Below, in pieces: positions 33,970 through 42,712 of a stretch of 64,000 nucleotides of DNA. The stretch covers positions 62,001-126,000 of the forward strand of contig JAPOQA010000046.1 of assembly GCA_026710945.1 (NCBI GenBank), read 5' to 3'. This DNA comes from Chloroflexota bacterium. Lineage in GTDB: Bacteria > Chloroflexota > UBA11872 > VXOZ01. How positions within the stretch are numbered: position 1 is the stretch's first letter; each line of letters begins with the position of its first letter. The notes beneath the pieces were generated by a model, which saw nothing but the letters and a program-made list of their open reading frames with translations, was not told the DNA's origin and ran no database searches. A program made the position numbers and the translations under genes.

Positions 33970-34335
33970 CTACTCGGCGCGGCGGGTGAGCAACGTCACC
34001 GCGTAGATCAGGCCGAGGAGCGGGACCGCCGAAAAGACCAGTGCCAGCCACCAGTCGCCTTTCATGTTTCCTGACAGGATGGAGAGCGCCAACGAGGCAT
34101 CGGCAAGCATGTTTACCAATATGAGTGCCGACCCAATCATCAGCAGCCTGCGAGACGGTTCACGCAGTATAACCATATACAGGAGCACAGCGGCCGTGAC
34201 GGGGTGGATCAGCATGAGCGTGAGGCGCGACCAGAGGTCTCCGCCGTCCGCGAAGCCGCCCGTTAAGGCTGTCAATGCGGCGAGAAGCGCGTGAATAACT
34301 CCCAGCGCCAGTACTACGACCCGAAAAGTCTTCAT
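33970..34335 (-). CDS. Small four-helix membrane protein, unknown
   Basis: A 121-residue integral membrane protein with four predicted helices (VVVLALGVIHALLAALTALT; LTLMLIHPVTAAVLLYMVIL; LMIGSALILVNMLADASLAL; WWLALVFSAVPLLGLIYAVT). It resembles no family I can name. It is monocistronic on the minus strand and divergent from the EF-G-like gene. Confidence 0.6.
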   Translation of the reverse strand: MKTFRVVVLALGVIHALLAALTALTGGFADGGDLWSRLTLMLIHPVTAAVLLYMVILREPSRRLLMIGSALILVNMLADASLALSILSGNMKGDWWLALVFSAVPLLGLIYAVTLLTRRAE

Positions 34336-34596
34336 GTCTGCACCTAGACCTCGCTTTCTCTCTCCCGGAGACGAACTACGGACAAGACATGCGTGTACTT
34401 CATGCCCGCTGCATGTAGAATTGGCCGCCGCTACCTGAAACTGTAATCCAGCGGGGCGGGTATCAATTGGGAAGAATTGTGTCGCCAGTCGCGTAGTGAG
34501 CTGTGGATAGACAAAGAGTCAGGGCACTCAACCCTAAGAAGGAACTACAATCCGGCAAATCTACCAAGGGCTCCTGGCACCCGCGACAAAGACGCT

Positions 34597-34626
34597 TTGA
34601 TGCGTTGCTACGCTCTAGTATATAAT
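34597..34626 (+). promoter_or_regulatory. Candidate promoter of the EF-G-like gene
   Basis: TTGATG (34597-34602), 18 nt, TATAAT (34621-34626), 50 nt before the start of the GTPase gene. The gap 34336-34596 otherwise holds nothing recognisable. Confidence 0.6.
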
Positions 34627-34676
34627 GCCAGACTTAAGTGCACTATACCTCTTTCTCCAGTAAGGGTACAAACCGT

Positions 34677-36758
34677 ATGAAGGCGTATGCGACGGACACG
34701 ATTCGTAATGTTGGGCTCTATTCCCACGTGGGCGCAGGCAAGACTTCTCTCGCAGAAGCAATGCTCTTCGCGACCGGTGCGATCAATCGTCTTGGCTCCG
34801 TAGACAACGGCAGCACGGTCTCGGACTACGATCCGGACGAGGTCAAGCGCCAGATCTCTCTCAATCTTTCGCTTGTGCCGGTAGAGTGGAGCGATGCCAA
34901 GATCAATCTACTCGACACGCCAGGTTACGCCGACTTTTCCGGAGAGGTAGCCAGCGCTCTCCACGTTTCGGACGGCGCGGTGCTGGTCGTCGACGTGGCC
35001 AGCGGCGTGCAGGTAGGAACTGAAGAGTCCTGGGAGCGGATTACCGCCCATGAACTCCCGCGCTTGATCTTCGTCAATCGCATGGACCGTGAGAATGCCG
35101 ACTACGACAGCACTGTGGAAAGCCTCCGCGAATTCTTTGGCAACAGTGTCGCGCCGCTGCATGTTCCCATCGGCGCCGAGGATGATTTCAAGGGCGTGGT
35201 GGACATTTTGTCAAACACAGCCTACCTGTATGCCGATAACGCAGTGACTGAAGCCGCCGTGCCCGACGATCTTGAAGATACGGTGGAAGAGTTCCGTATG
35301 ACCCTCATCGAGAACGTGGTGGAACTCGACGACGATCTGACGGAGAAGTACTTGGAAGGCGAGGACATTACTGCCGATGAGCTGCAGGCCGCGCTCCATG
35401 AAGGCGTGCGGACCGGTCAAGTGACGCCGGTATTGTGCGGCTCCGCAACGCGCAATGTCGGCGTGCACGCCCTTATGGACGCGATCGTCCGCTATCTTCC
35501 CTCACCTGCCGAGACCGCTGCCGCTAAGGCGACGCTGGAGGGCGAGGAGCAAGAGCTTGCCGCAGATTCCGATGGTCCGCTTGCCGCTTTCGTTTTCAAG
35601 ACCCTGGCGGATCCCTACGTCGGCAAACTGTCTTTCATCCGTGTCTACTCAGGCACGCTTAGCTCAGATTCCCGCGTTTGGAACGCAAATGCTGAATCTG
35701 AGGAACGCATCGGTCAGTTGCTCACGGTGCGCGGCCGCGAGCAGGAACCGGCAGACCACATTGCCGCCGGTGATTTGGGCACGGTTGCCAAGCTGGCAGA
35801 GACCCTTACCAGCCACACGCTGACCGAACGCAAGCAACCGCTGGTGCTGCCGGCCGTAACGTTCCCCCAGTGGCTCTTCACCGCCGCGATCGAGCCGACG
35901 TCGAAAGAAGACCTGGAAAAATTGAGTAGCGCGCTTGCGCGCGTCACGGAAGAAGACCCCAGCCTGCACGTGGAACGCCAACCAATTACGGGCCAGACGC
36001 TCCTCTCCGGCATCGGGGAGACACACATCAACGTCGCGCTGGAACGCATGAAGCGCAAGTTTGGCGCAGACGTGAAGACCATACCGGTGAAAGTTCCGTA
36101 TAAAGAGACGATCATGGGCACCGCCGCGGCCGAAGGACGCTTTGTACGGCAGACCGGCGGCCACGGCCAATACGCCGTCTGCAATATCGAAATTGAGCCC
36201 ACGGGAAGAGGCGAGGGCTTCGAATTTGTAGATAAGATCTTCGGCGGCGCAATTTCAGCCCCATTCCGCGAAGCGGTGCACAAGGGGGTGCGCGAAGCCA
36301 TGAAAGAGGGCACGCTCGCCAGCGGCGAAGTGGTAGACGTCCGCGTAAGGCTTGTAGACGGCAAAGAGCACACGGTCGATTCTTCCGATCTGGCGTTTCA
36401 AATTGCCGGGTCCATGGCCCTTGGCGAAGCCATGGATAGGGCCAAACCCGTCCTCCTGGAGCCGGTCTTGCAGATGAAGGTGCGCGTGCCGGAAGACCGC
36501 ATGGGCGACGTGATTGGCGATCTCACAAGCCGCCGCGCCAGGGTGCACAACATGGATATGGTATCTCCCGGAACTATGGAAGTGGAAGCGGAAGTGCCCC
36601 AGGCAGAAGTGCTGCGCTACGCTACCGACCTGCGCTCGCTCACGCAAGGGCGCGCCACCTTTTATTCTGAATTCATAGGATACGAGCAAGTGCCCGCCAG
36701 CACCCAGGAACAGGTGGTAGAGGCGCACAAACGCGAAAAGGAAGAAGCCTCGGCGTAA
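34677..36758 (+). CDS. EF-G-like translational GTPase
   Basis: A 693-residue paralogue of elongation factor G. The G domain has a P-loop HVGAGKTS (about residues 17-24), G3 DTPGYADFSG and G4 NRMD (canonical NKXD, with Lys changed to Arg). EF-G domains II-V follow, ending with the domain V segment RVPEDRMGDVIGDLTSRRAR. It is the EF-G-like group that sits beside canonical EF-G in many bacteria, with an unsettled function (translocation, recycling or ribosome rescue); tetracycline-protection proteins are related. The ATG at 34677 fits the domain start. It lies alone, without rpsL or rpsG. Confidence 0.88.
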   Translation: MKAYATDTIRNVGLYSHVGAGKTSLAEAMLFATGAINRLGSVDNGSTVSDYDPDEVKRQISLNLSLVPVEWSDAKINLLDTPGYADFSGEVASALHVSDGAVLVVDVASGVQVGTEESWERITAHELPRLIFVNRMDRENADYDSTVESLREFFGNSVAPLHVPIGAEDDFKGVVDILSNTAYLYADNAVTEAAVPDDLEDTVEEFRMTLIENVVELDDDLTEKYLEGEDITADELQAALHEGVRTGQVTPVLCGSATRNVGVHALMDAIVRYLPSPAETAAAKATLEGEEQELAADSDGPLAAFVFKTLADPYVGKLSFIRVYSGTLSSDSRVWNANAESEERIGQLLTVRGREQEPADHIAAGDLGTVAKLAETLTSHTLTERKQPLVLPAVTFPQWLFTAAIEPTSKEDLEKLSSALARVTEEDPSLHVERQPITGQTLLSGIGETHINVALERMKRKFGADVKTIPVKVPYKETIMGTAAAEGRFVRQTGGHGQYAVCNIEIEPTGRGEGFEFVDKIFGGAISAPFREAVHKGVREAMKEGTLASGEVVDVRVRLVDGKEHTVDSSDLAFQIAGSMALGEAMDRAKPVLLEPVLQMKVRVPEDRMGDVIGDLTSRRARVHNMDMVSPGTMEVEAEVPQAEVLRYATDLRSLTQGRATFYSEFIGYEQVPASTQEQVVEAHKREKEEASA

Positions 36759-37290
36759 CACCGGCAACTCACACGCACTTTGCCTGCAACGCGCAAAAGA
36801 CATGCGCAGCCTGTGGGAAGAGCGTCGCCAGAGTTAATCCGTCATTGCGGCGAAAGCCGGAATCCAGCGCCCGGCACAGCGAACACATCCTGGATTCCTG
36901 CCTACGTGGGGAGGCCGGTTCGGTAGCGTAGGTTTGTAGCCTGGACGCGTGTGAATTCCTACCCTGTATCGTGCACGCGGCGTACGTTGCGCTATCCGGG
37001 CCAGCAGGTACAATACCCCGCATCCCTCCAAGAGACTCACTCTCCCTGGGAAACTCTCTCATAAATGCGTCGCTCTGTGTCAACCTGCCCTGCGACAGGC
37101 TCAGGGGGAACGGAAAGAGCGAAAAGCCGTTCGTGCTGAGCTTGTCGAAGCACGAGTCAGCTTGTCGACCGACTTATGAGGTAAGTTCCTGGATAGAGGG
37201 GAGATCTTCGCCGCAACAATTCTACTCCACGTGTTCATCCGACTTACGCTAAGATCTACCTAAACGTTGTCACTCTCGCGGAGGTAGGGT
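36759..37290. repeat. Gap with palindromic repeats
   Basis: No gene. 36840-36912 carries a gtcattgcggcgaaagccgg repeat and its partner tcctggattcctgcctacg. 37088-37155 has two cttcgacaggctcag-type palindromes, the second gttcgtgctgagcttgtcga extended by agcacgag. The rest shows nothing. Confidence 0.55.
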
Positions 37291-37611
37291 ATGAAACCGT
37301 TTAACGTCGCGCCGATTCTCGCAGAAGACTCGCTCTTTCGCATTGTTGCCGGCACGGCACAGAGTCAAGTCGGTATTCTGATACTCGGGCCCGGCGAGAA
37401 GACCGGCGGCCTCCACGCCAGCGACCACCCGGATTCCGATCAAGTGGTCTACGTCGTCTCCGGTCAGGGCGAAGCTACCGTGGGTGACGAAACCGCCCCC
37501 CTTGCCCCCGGCGACGTGCTCATCATCGACGCCGGCGACCCCCACGAACTCCGCTGCACCGGCGATGAACCCCTCCGTACGCTGAACGTCTACGCGCCGG
37601 CCACCTACTAG
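37291..37611 (+). CDS. Cupin domain protein
   Basis: A 106-residue single cupin: the first motif is GLHASDHPDSDQVVYVVSGQ with H42 and H47-type positions, followed by GEATVG; the second is LAPGDVLIIDAGDPHEL. His and Glu ligands for a metal are present, though the first motif is not the classical G(X)5HXH(X)3-4E. GGAGGTAGGGT leads into the ATG, close spacing but strong. Possible roles include sugar or small-molecule binding; none is favoured. Confidence 0.8.
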   Translation: MKPFNVAPILAEDSLFRIVAGTAQSQVGILILGPGEKTGGLHASDHPDSDQVVYVVSGQGEATVGDETAPLAPGDVLIIDAGDPHELRCTGDEPLRTLNVYAPATY

Positions 37612-37737
37612 GACTAATGCACTATCGGCGCCTATGGCGCTTAAACCTTGAGTGTTGCCCTCACACGATAGTAATACGCTTACTCTTAGCGAAGACTTTG
37701 AGTCTGCTTGCGCCAATGCCAAGAGGAGGAATCTAAA

Positions 37738-38328
37738 GTGAGTATCTGGGAACTAGATAGGCTCATCCTGTTTCTCTTCTTTTTTATTCCTGGGTTTATA
37801 TCGCTGAAAGTTTACGACCTTTTGGTTCCAAGAGAATACCGTGACTTCTCGCGATCCTTGTTTGAAGCCGTCGGCTATAGTGCTCTCAACTACGCAGTGC
37901 TTCTTCCACTGATTGTCCCAACCCTATCTGGTGACTTTCCCATTAAGCACATTCTTTGGGATATCATCCTGCTTGTTCTCACAATGGTTATCTTTCCCAT
38001 TCTATGGCCAATCTTGTTCTTTCTGATATCCACGTCTCGACTTGGCGCAAGATTTACTATTCATCCTATGCGAAAACCATGGGATTATGTATTTAGCAAG
38101 AGGCAAGTCTATTGGGTCATTGTCCACCTGAGAGACGGTCGCAAAATCGGCGGCAAGTTTGATCGGAAGTCTTTCGCATCCTCATATCCTGCTGACGAAC
38201 AAATCTACATTGAAGAAGTCTGGCAACTTGATGAGGACGGAAAGTTTCAGTCTGACGGAAAAATCGAGCGCTCTCGAGGCATACTAGTACTGAGGGATGA
38301 TATCTTGGCTGTAGAGTTCTTTGATTAA
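37738..38328 (+). CDS. DUF6338-like membrane protein
   Basis: A 196-residue protein from the GTG at 37738, preceded by AGGAGGAA at 37723-37730. N-terminal helix LILFLFFFIPGFISLKVYDL, then YREYRDFSRSLFEAVGYSAL, two more helices about residues 55-105, and a soluble C-terminal half with a beta-strand repeat (VYWVIVHLRDGRKIGGKFDR, EVWQLDEDGKF, GILVLRDDILAVEFFD). This matches my memory of the DUF6338 family. GC is distinctly lower than the neighbours, suggesting recent transfer. It heads a run of five plus-strand genes with tight spacing. Function unknown. Confidence 0.65.
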   Translation: MSIWELDRLILFLFFFIPGFISLKVYDLLVPREYRDFSRSLFEAVGYSALNYAVLLPLIVPTLSGDFPIKHILWDIILLVLTMVIFPILWPILFFLISTSRLGARFTIHPMRKPWDYVFSKRQVYWVIVHLRDGRKIGGKFDRKSFASSYPADEQIYIEEVWQLDEDGKFQSDGKIERSRGILVLRDDILAVEFFD

Positions 38329-38341
38329 TAGGAGGCGTTCG

Positions 38342-38524
38342 ATGTCAAGCAAGGAAGAAAGAACCACAGAGAAAGCGCCAACTCAAGGCCGGAACGACAT
38401 TCCTTTTGAGAAAGGTTATCAGCCGGAGAGGGGCAACTTAGACCCCAAGAATCCTCCTCAGGGCGGCTCCGGTGTTCCTCCAAAGGCGCAGACTGGCGCG
38501 GGCCAAGCTGAGAAAGACGATTAG
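38342..38524 (+). CDS. 60-residue polar, probably disordered protein
   Basis: Starts at ATG 38342 with AGGAGG 7 nt upstream, 13 nt after the DUF6338 stop. The composition is Lys/Glu/Gly/Pro-rich: MSSKEERTTEKAPTQGRNDI, PFEKGYQPERGNLDPKN, then Gly-Ser and Gln-rich. No hydrophobic core or known domain. The strong ribosome site and close spacing favour a real gene co-expressed with the DUF6338 protein. Confidence 0.55.
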   Translation: MSSKEERTTEKAPTQGRNDIPFEKGYQPERGNLDPKNPPQGGSGVPPKAQTGAGQAEKDD

Positions 38525-38645
38525 GCGCACCGCCCTGCACATCGATCGTCAAGATCTTGCGGGTTTAGGGTCTATGTTGGGATTATCGAACCAACACAGT
38601 CATGAGTAGTCTGGCGGTGTCAAGTCCGCTTGACGGAGCAGGGCT

Positions 38646-39335
38646 ATGGAGACCTCCACCACAGTCAAGCGCATCGTGTGTCTCGCCAACTCGCGCAAAG
38701 AGGGTGATCGGTGCATCGCGGGCAAGGAACTCTTGGCGGATGGCAGTCCCGGCCCTTGGGTACGGCCCGTCAGCGACCGCGAAGACGAGGCGGTGGATGA
38801 ACGGGAACGGCAGTACGCAGGCGGCAGCGAGCCGCGTGTGCTCGATGTCATTGATGTGCCGGTACGTGAGCCGCGACCGAAAGGCTACCAGCAAGAGAAT
38901 TGGCTGCTGGATCCGAATCGTCGCTGGAGAAAAGCAGAGCGCATTGGGCCGGACGCGCTCAAGGGTCTTGCCGAGCCAGCTGGGCCACTCTGGATAAACG
39001 GTTACCACACGCATCACGGACGAAATGACCGGCTGCCCCTTGAGCGTGCAGTTTCCGTGAAAAGTTCGTTGCAGCTCATTAAAGTTGGTAAGCTAGTGCT
39101 AGATGTCTTCGCCCCCAGGATAGAGCAGGGCGACTTCAAGCGGAGGATCAAAGGCCAATTCCGCTATGCCGGGGAGGAATATCGTCTCTGGGTTACCGAT
39201 CCCGTCTATGAGCAGATATACCTGAACCGGCCAAACGCCAGGTACCAAATCGGTCAGTGCTTCCTTACCGTTAGTCTGGGTGAACCGTATCAGGGATACG
39301 CCTATAAGCTCATCGCAGCCATCATTGAACTCTAA
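38646..39335 (+). CDS. Dual OB-domain (DuOB) protein
   Basis: A 229-residue protein matching what I recall of dual OB domains: KRIVCLANSRKEGDRCIAGK, GPWVRPVS, LDVIDVPVREPRP, GYQQENWLLD, LWINGYHTHHG, then a second half with VFAPRIEQGDFKRRIKGQFR and the end YKLIAAIIEL. OB folds bind nucleic acid. It is followed by two DUF488 genes, a combination I recall from putative nucleic-acid-sensing or defence modules (from memory, not checked). The ATG at 38646 overlaps no neighbour; the GGAG at 38634 is slightly distant. Confidence 0.7.
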   Translation: METSTTVKRIVCLANSRKEGDRCIAGKELLADGSPGPWVRPVSDREDEAVDERERQYAGGSEPRVLDVIDVPVREPRPKGYQQENWLLDPNRRWRKAERIGPDALKGLAEPAGPLWINGYHTHHGRNDRLPLERAVSVKSSLQLIKVGKLVLDVFAPRIEQGDFKRRIKGQFRYAGEEYRLWVTDPVYEQIYLNRPNARYQIGQCFLTVSLGEPYQGYAYKLIAAIIEL

Positions 39336-39349
39336 CGGAGACTTCTTAC

Positions 39350-40027
39350 GTGACAGAAACGCGGAATCCAGTATTCACCATCGGACACTCCAATCACGAG
39401 CCAAAGGAGTTCTTGACGCTGCTGCAAAGGCACGGCGTCGACGTGGTAGTGGACGTGCGTTCAGCGCCGTACAGCCGCTACCTGCCGCACTTCAATAAAG
39501 AGCACCTGGCAGTGACCTTGAAGCAAGCCGCTATTCGCTATTCCTTTAGAGGCAAGGAACTGGGCGGCCAACCGGCGGATCGTGCGTACTACGACGATGA
39601 GGGGCGGGTTGTCTATGACAGGCTGGCGGCAACCGCTGCGTTCAAGGGCGGTATCGAGTACATCTTGGACACCGCAGCCGTTCATCCTTCGACACGCTCA
39701 GGACGAACGGCTGCTTCGCCAGCGCAGCGCCTGGCCCTGATGTGCAGCGAGAAGGAGCCGTTGGACTGTCACCGCACGCTGATGGTCGCCCAATCGTTGG
39801 CAGCGCGCGGTGTGGACGTGGCGCACATTCACGCCGACGGCAATCTGGAAACTCACACCGATGCCGTGATTCGTCTGCTGGATAAGTTCAAATTGCCGCA
39901 TAACGGCGATCTCTTTCGCTCGCGGGAGGCGGTGATTGACGACGCAGTGGAACGCCAGACGCAGCGCGTCGGCGCCCGCTGGCAGGATCAGGCCGCCGGC
40001 CGCGCCGAGTGGGAGCGTGTGCCCTGA
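39350..40027 (+). CDS. DUF488 protein 1, with an in-frame palindromic insertion
   Basis: A 225-residue DUF488 family protein: TIGHSNHEPKEFLTLLQRHG, VVVDVRSAPYSRYLPHFNKE, FRGKELGG, then LALMCSEKEPLDCHR (the conserved Cys-Glu-Cys-His-Arg motif) and VAHIHADGN. Residues about 108-122 (VHPSTRSGRT plus flanks) are encoded by a palindrome at 39674-39714 and have no counterpart in the second DUF488 protein. It starts with GTG 39350, 15 nt after the DuOB stop. DUF488 is uncharacterised; the conserved Cys pair suggests a catalytic or metal site. Confidence 0.8.
   Translation: MTETRNPVFTIGHSNHEPKEFLTLLQRHGVDVVVDVRSAPYSRYLPHFNKEHLAVTLKQAAIRYSFRGKELGGQPADRAYYDDEGRVVYDRLAATAAFKGGIEYILDTAAVHPSTRSGRTAASPAQRLALMCSEKEPLDCHRTLMVAQSLAARGVDVAHIHADGNLETHTDAVIRLLDKFKLPHNGDLFRSREAVIDDAVERQTQRVGARWQDQAAGRAEWERVP
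39674..39714. repeat. Palindromic repeat inserted in the DUF488 gene
   Basis: Ten-base arms GCAGCCGTTC and GAACGGCTGC enclose atccttcgacacgctcagga, a member of the cttcgacaggctcag palindrome family. The length keeps the reading frame. Confidence 0.85.
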
Positions 40028-40503
40028 AGCTCTACACCATCGGCTTCACCAAGAAATCAGCGTCTAAATTCTTCGAACTGCTGCGGGGATCTGGCGCCGA
40101 GCGCCTCGTGGATGTGCGGTTGCATAACGCCTCGCAACTAGCCGGCTTCGCCAAGGGCGGCAAAGAGAACCTCGCGTACCTGCTGCAAGAAATTTGCCGG
40201 ATGGAATATGTCCACGCACCGGACCTCGCGCCTACAAAGGAACTGCTGGATTCCTACCGTAAGGGAGAGTGTGACTGGGACTCCTACGAGCGTGAATTCG
40301 TTGCCCTGTTGAACGAACGGCGCATATTTACAGAGGGCTTGCAACCCACCGAGGGAATTCGCATCGTTAAGCGATTGAAAGCAACCATCGCCAACAGTTG
40401 CCTCCTGTGCAGCGAGCACGAGCCTGATCACTGCCACCGCCGGCTGGTGGCGGAGTACTTCCAACGGCACTGGGGCGACGTTGAAATCGAGCATCTCATC
40501 TAA
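40009..40503 (+). CDS. DUF488 protein 2 (short form)
   Basis: A 164-residue DUF488 protein: KLYTIGFTKKSASKFFELLR, RLVDVRLHNASQLAGF, and LLCSEHEPDHCHRRLVAEYF with the same Cys/His/Arg motif as the preceding protein. The GTG at 40009 overlaps the upstream stop by 19 nt, so translation is probably coupled. The overall identity to the first DUF488 protein is low; they are different branches kept together. Confidence 0.8.
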   Translation: MGACALKLYTIGFTKKSASKFFELLRGSGAERLVDVRLHNASQLAGFAKGGKENLAYLLQEICRMEYVHAPDLAPTKELLDSYRKGECDWDSYEREFVALLNERRIFTEGLQPTEGIRIVKRLKATIANSCLLCSEHEPDHCHRRLVAEYFQRHWGDVEIEHLI

Positions 40504-40520
40504 GTCAAAGGGTCTAGACT

Positions 40521-41156
40521 CTGTTCGACCTTCTTCACGATCTCGTAGACTGGGTACTGGCCTGGGCGGAATCGCCGTATGGTGGGTTAGCGCTCTTTGT
40601 GCTTTCGGCGGCGGAATCGATAATCTTTCCGGTGCCGCCGGACCCCTTGCTGATTGCGTTGGGCGTGGGCAAGCCGAGCTTCGCGCTGGCATTCGCTGCC
40701 ATCTGCCTCCTCGGTTCGCTCGTCGGCGCGGGCATCGGCTATATGATCGGCATGTGGGGCGGACGACCGGTGGTAGACCGCCTCTTTTCGCAAGACAAGA
40801 TAGATTTCGTTGAGCAGAAGTACCAGCGCTACGACGTGTGGGCGATCCTCATTGCCGCCCTCACGCCGATTCCCTATAAGGTGTTCACGGTGACGGCGGG
40901 CATGTTTCGGCTGCATTTCGGCCGCTTCATGCTGGCGTCACTGGTCGGACGGGGGGCACGCTTCTTCGCCGTGGGCTTCTTAATCGCTCTCTTTGGCGAG
41001 CCGATAGCGGCCTTCATCGACCAATATCTTGACATCTTGTTCATAGTCTTTATGATATTGCTTATCGGCGGATTCTTTGTCATCCGGATTCTGACACGCT
41101 CGGGAAAGCCTCCAGGTTCCAGTGAGGTGAAGATTTCGGAAGAGACCGCGCCGTAG
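40521..41156 (+). CDS. DedA/VTT-family membrane protein
   Basis: DedA-type polytopic protein; family members act in lipid transport or proton-motive-force-dependent processes. From GTG 40599 the reading would miss the first helix. The in-frame upstream sequence FDLLHDLVDWVLAWAESPYG followed by GLALFVLSAAESIIFPVPPD has the typical DedA N-terminus. The likely start is a CTG at 40521 with AAAGGG 8 nt upstream, giving 211 residues; an in-frame stop lies just before it. Key residues include the E and PPD in SAAESIIFPVPPDPLLI and G-rich VGAGIGYMIG with R near the second VTT motif. It is adjacent to, but probably not part of, the DUF488 unit. Confidence 0.75.
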   Translation: MFDLLHDLVDWVLAWAESPYGGLALFVLSAAESIIFPVPPDPLLIALGVGKPSFALAFAAICLLGSLVGAGIGYMIGMWGGRPVVDRLFSQDKIDFVEQKYQRYDVWAILIAALTPIPYKVFTVTAGMFRLHFGRFMLASLVGRGARFFAVGFLIALFGEPIAAFIDQYLDILFIVFMILLIGGFFVIRILTRSGKPPGSSEVKISEETAP

Positions 41157-41573
41157 CTGAGGAACAATAGGCGTCATGCGGCTACGGTTGGGAGTATGAT
41201 GGTGGTAAGCGCCGGTGTTTATTCTCAATACGGAACGAGTGGTGAATAGGGGAAGCAGGGCTTCTCGCCGTCACTCCGGCTTTCGCCGGAGTCCAGGGCG
41301 GGGGAGATGGAATAATCCCTGCCTCTTATCAAGTACGAGGCAGGCTATTAGCTGGAAACGCCATGGCCTTGCCTAGGCACACAACAGAATGTAAATGAGA
41401 GGGCGGCTTCTTGACGTCATTCCCGCGCACGCGGGAATCCATCTTCTCTGCGCACACGCTAGATTCCGGCTTTCGCCGGAATGACGGAGGTTTGGCAGTC
41501 TATTTTCATGGTGATGACGGAACTGGATACCTGCGACGTGACTATCGAGCGATAAGCGACGAGCACTCTTGCC
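41157..41573. repeat. Gap with three gccgga/gtcat palindromes
   Basis: 41269-41296 (cgtcactccggctttcgccg), 41415-41441 (cgtcattcccgcgcacgcgg) and 41462-41487 (gattccggctttcgccggaa). The outer pair face each other and could fold into one large hairpin. No gene seen. Confidence 0.6.
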
Positions 41574-41984
41574 ATGCAAAGTTACTATGACGTACTCGGT
41601 GTCGCTGAGGATGCCGAAGCCGACGAGATCGAAGCGGCGTTTCGGCGCGCTCTCGCGTCCGCGCAGGCGGAAGCAGAGAGTGACGCTACCGCAGACGTGG
41701 CCGCGCGCATGCGGACGTTGGCGGAAGCCTACGAGATCCTGTCTAATCCTACGTACCGCACTGCCTACGACCTCAAGCGAGCGAAGAAGGAGCCGTTTCC
41801 GGTACCCAAGCCAATCGCCGGCTCCAAGCTCTTTCGCGCGTTGAAAGCCAGCGGCTCCACCCTCGTCAAGGATGTGAAGGAACAGTACGACAACGACCCC
41901 TCCATCAGAAAAGACTTCGACCGTTCCATTCAGCTCGGCCGCAAAGTGGCCCGCGCCGCGCGGTTTCTCCGTTTCTTGCGGTAG
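41574..41984 (+). CDS. J-domain-like protein without the HPD motif
   Basis: A 136-residue protein beginning with a DnaJ-like domain: YYDVLGVAEDAEADEIEAAF, RRALASAQAEAE and MRTLAEAYEILSNPTYRTAYD. The His-Pro-Asp tripeptide that stimulates DnaK ATPase is absent; the region between helices II and III reads SAQAEAESDATAD. The C-terminal half is basic (VKDVKEQYDNDPSIRKDFDR, SIQLGRKVARAARFLRFLR). Classical co-chaperone activity is therefore doubtful. No SD is obvious. Monocistronic. Confidence 0.7.
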   Translation: MQSYYDVLGVAEDAEADEIEAAFRRALASAQAEAESDATADVAARMRTLAEAYEILSNPTYRTAYDLKRAKKEPFPVPKPIAGSKLFRALKASGSTLVKDVKEQYDNDPSIRKDFDRSIQLGRKVARAARFLRFLR

Positions 41985-42712
41985 GGCAAGTGGGGCTCTC
42001 ACCCATTCCCGCCGCGCGATCTTCCTAAACTGCCGTTGCGCTTACACGGCATGCGCCTCAGCTACTAAGTCCGTGATCGGACCTATACTACACGCCCGAC
42101 CCGGGTCGGTGTAGGACATTGGCACCAAAGAGCGGGGGACAAGCCCCAAGGTTGTTGCAATTAACTTCCTAAGGAAAGAAACCGCGCCCCCAGTTCCAAG
42201 GTAGCGCAGGTCATTTGAATGGCTCAGGCCAGGTTTGCGACCCCGTATCACGTACGGGGCAGGCTCTGCGCCCGCCTGTTGGCATGCTGTCCCTGTGATT
42301 GTATGTTTCTCTTAATTGCCGCAACGCTGAAGTTTCCCCTCACCCCGGCCCACTCCCCCAGGAGACCTTTGCGAAACCCAAGCGGAAACGAGAACGTTCC
42401 CTCTCCCTCGACGGGAGAGGGAGTGCCCCTGCTTGAAAGTGGGGTTATGCAAAGGTCTCCCCAGGGAGAGGGTGTATAGACTTCGCCTGTAAGCGTAGTA
42501 ACGCAAAGATCTCCCAGGGAGTGGGTGCAGTGCGCGCCCATTGAGCGTATTGCCTTGATCTCAATGCGACAGCATTGGGGACAAGCCCCCGCGCTCCTGC
42601 TGATCAACGAGACTCGTAGATGCACGAGCAACGAAACAGTAGTCGCTTTCAGGAGCTTGGTCGTCCTGCAACCCGTGCAGAACAATAGCGAGAGAGGCTG
42701 GCGCTCGCCAGG
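41985..42712. repeat. 730-nt mosaic of repeats
   Basis: No gene. In order: a cgacccgggtcg palindrome (about 42098), gcgggggacaagcccc (42131), ccccgtatcacgtacggggc (about 42241), the C-rich repeat with its gagacctttgcgaaacc arm and cctcgacgggagaggg palindrome (42361-42420), the reverse complement of the 6557-6604 repeat (42419-42464) and ggggacaagcccccgcgct (about 42576). Confidence 0.65.

Noticed and set aside
34677-36758. Canonical elongation factor G
   Set aside because: NRMD replaces NKMD, the gene is outside the rpsL-rpsG-fusA context, and several segments are shortened; it fits the EF-G-like paralogue group better.
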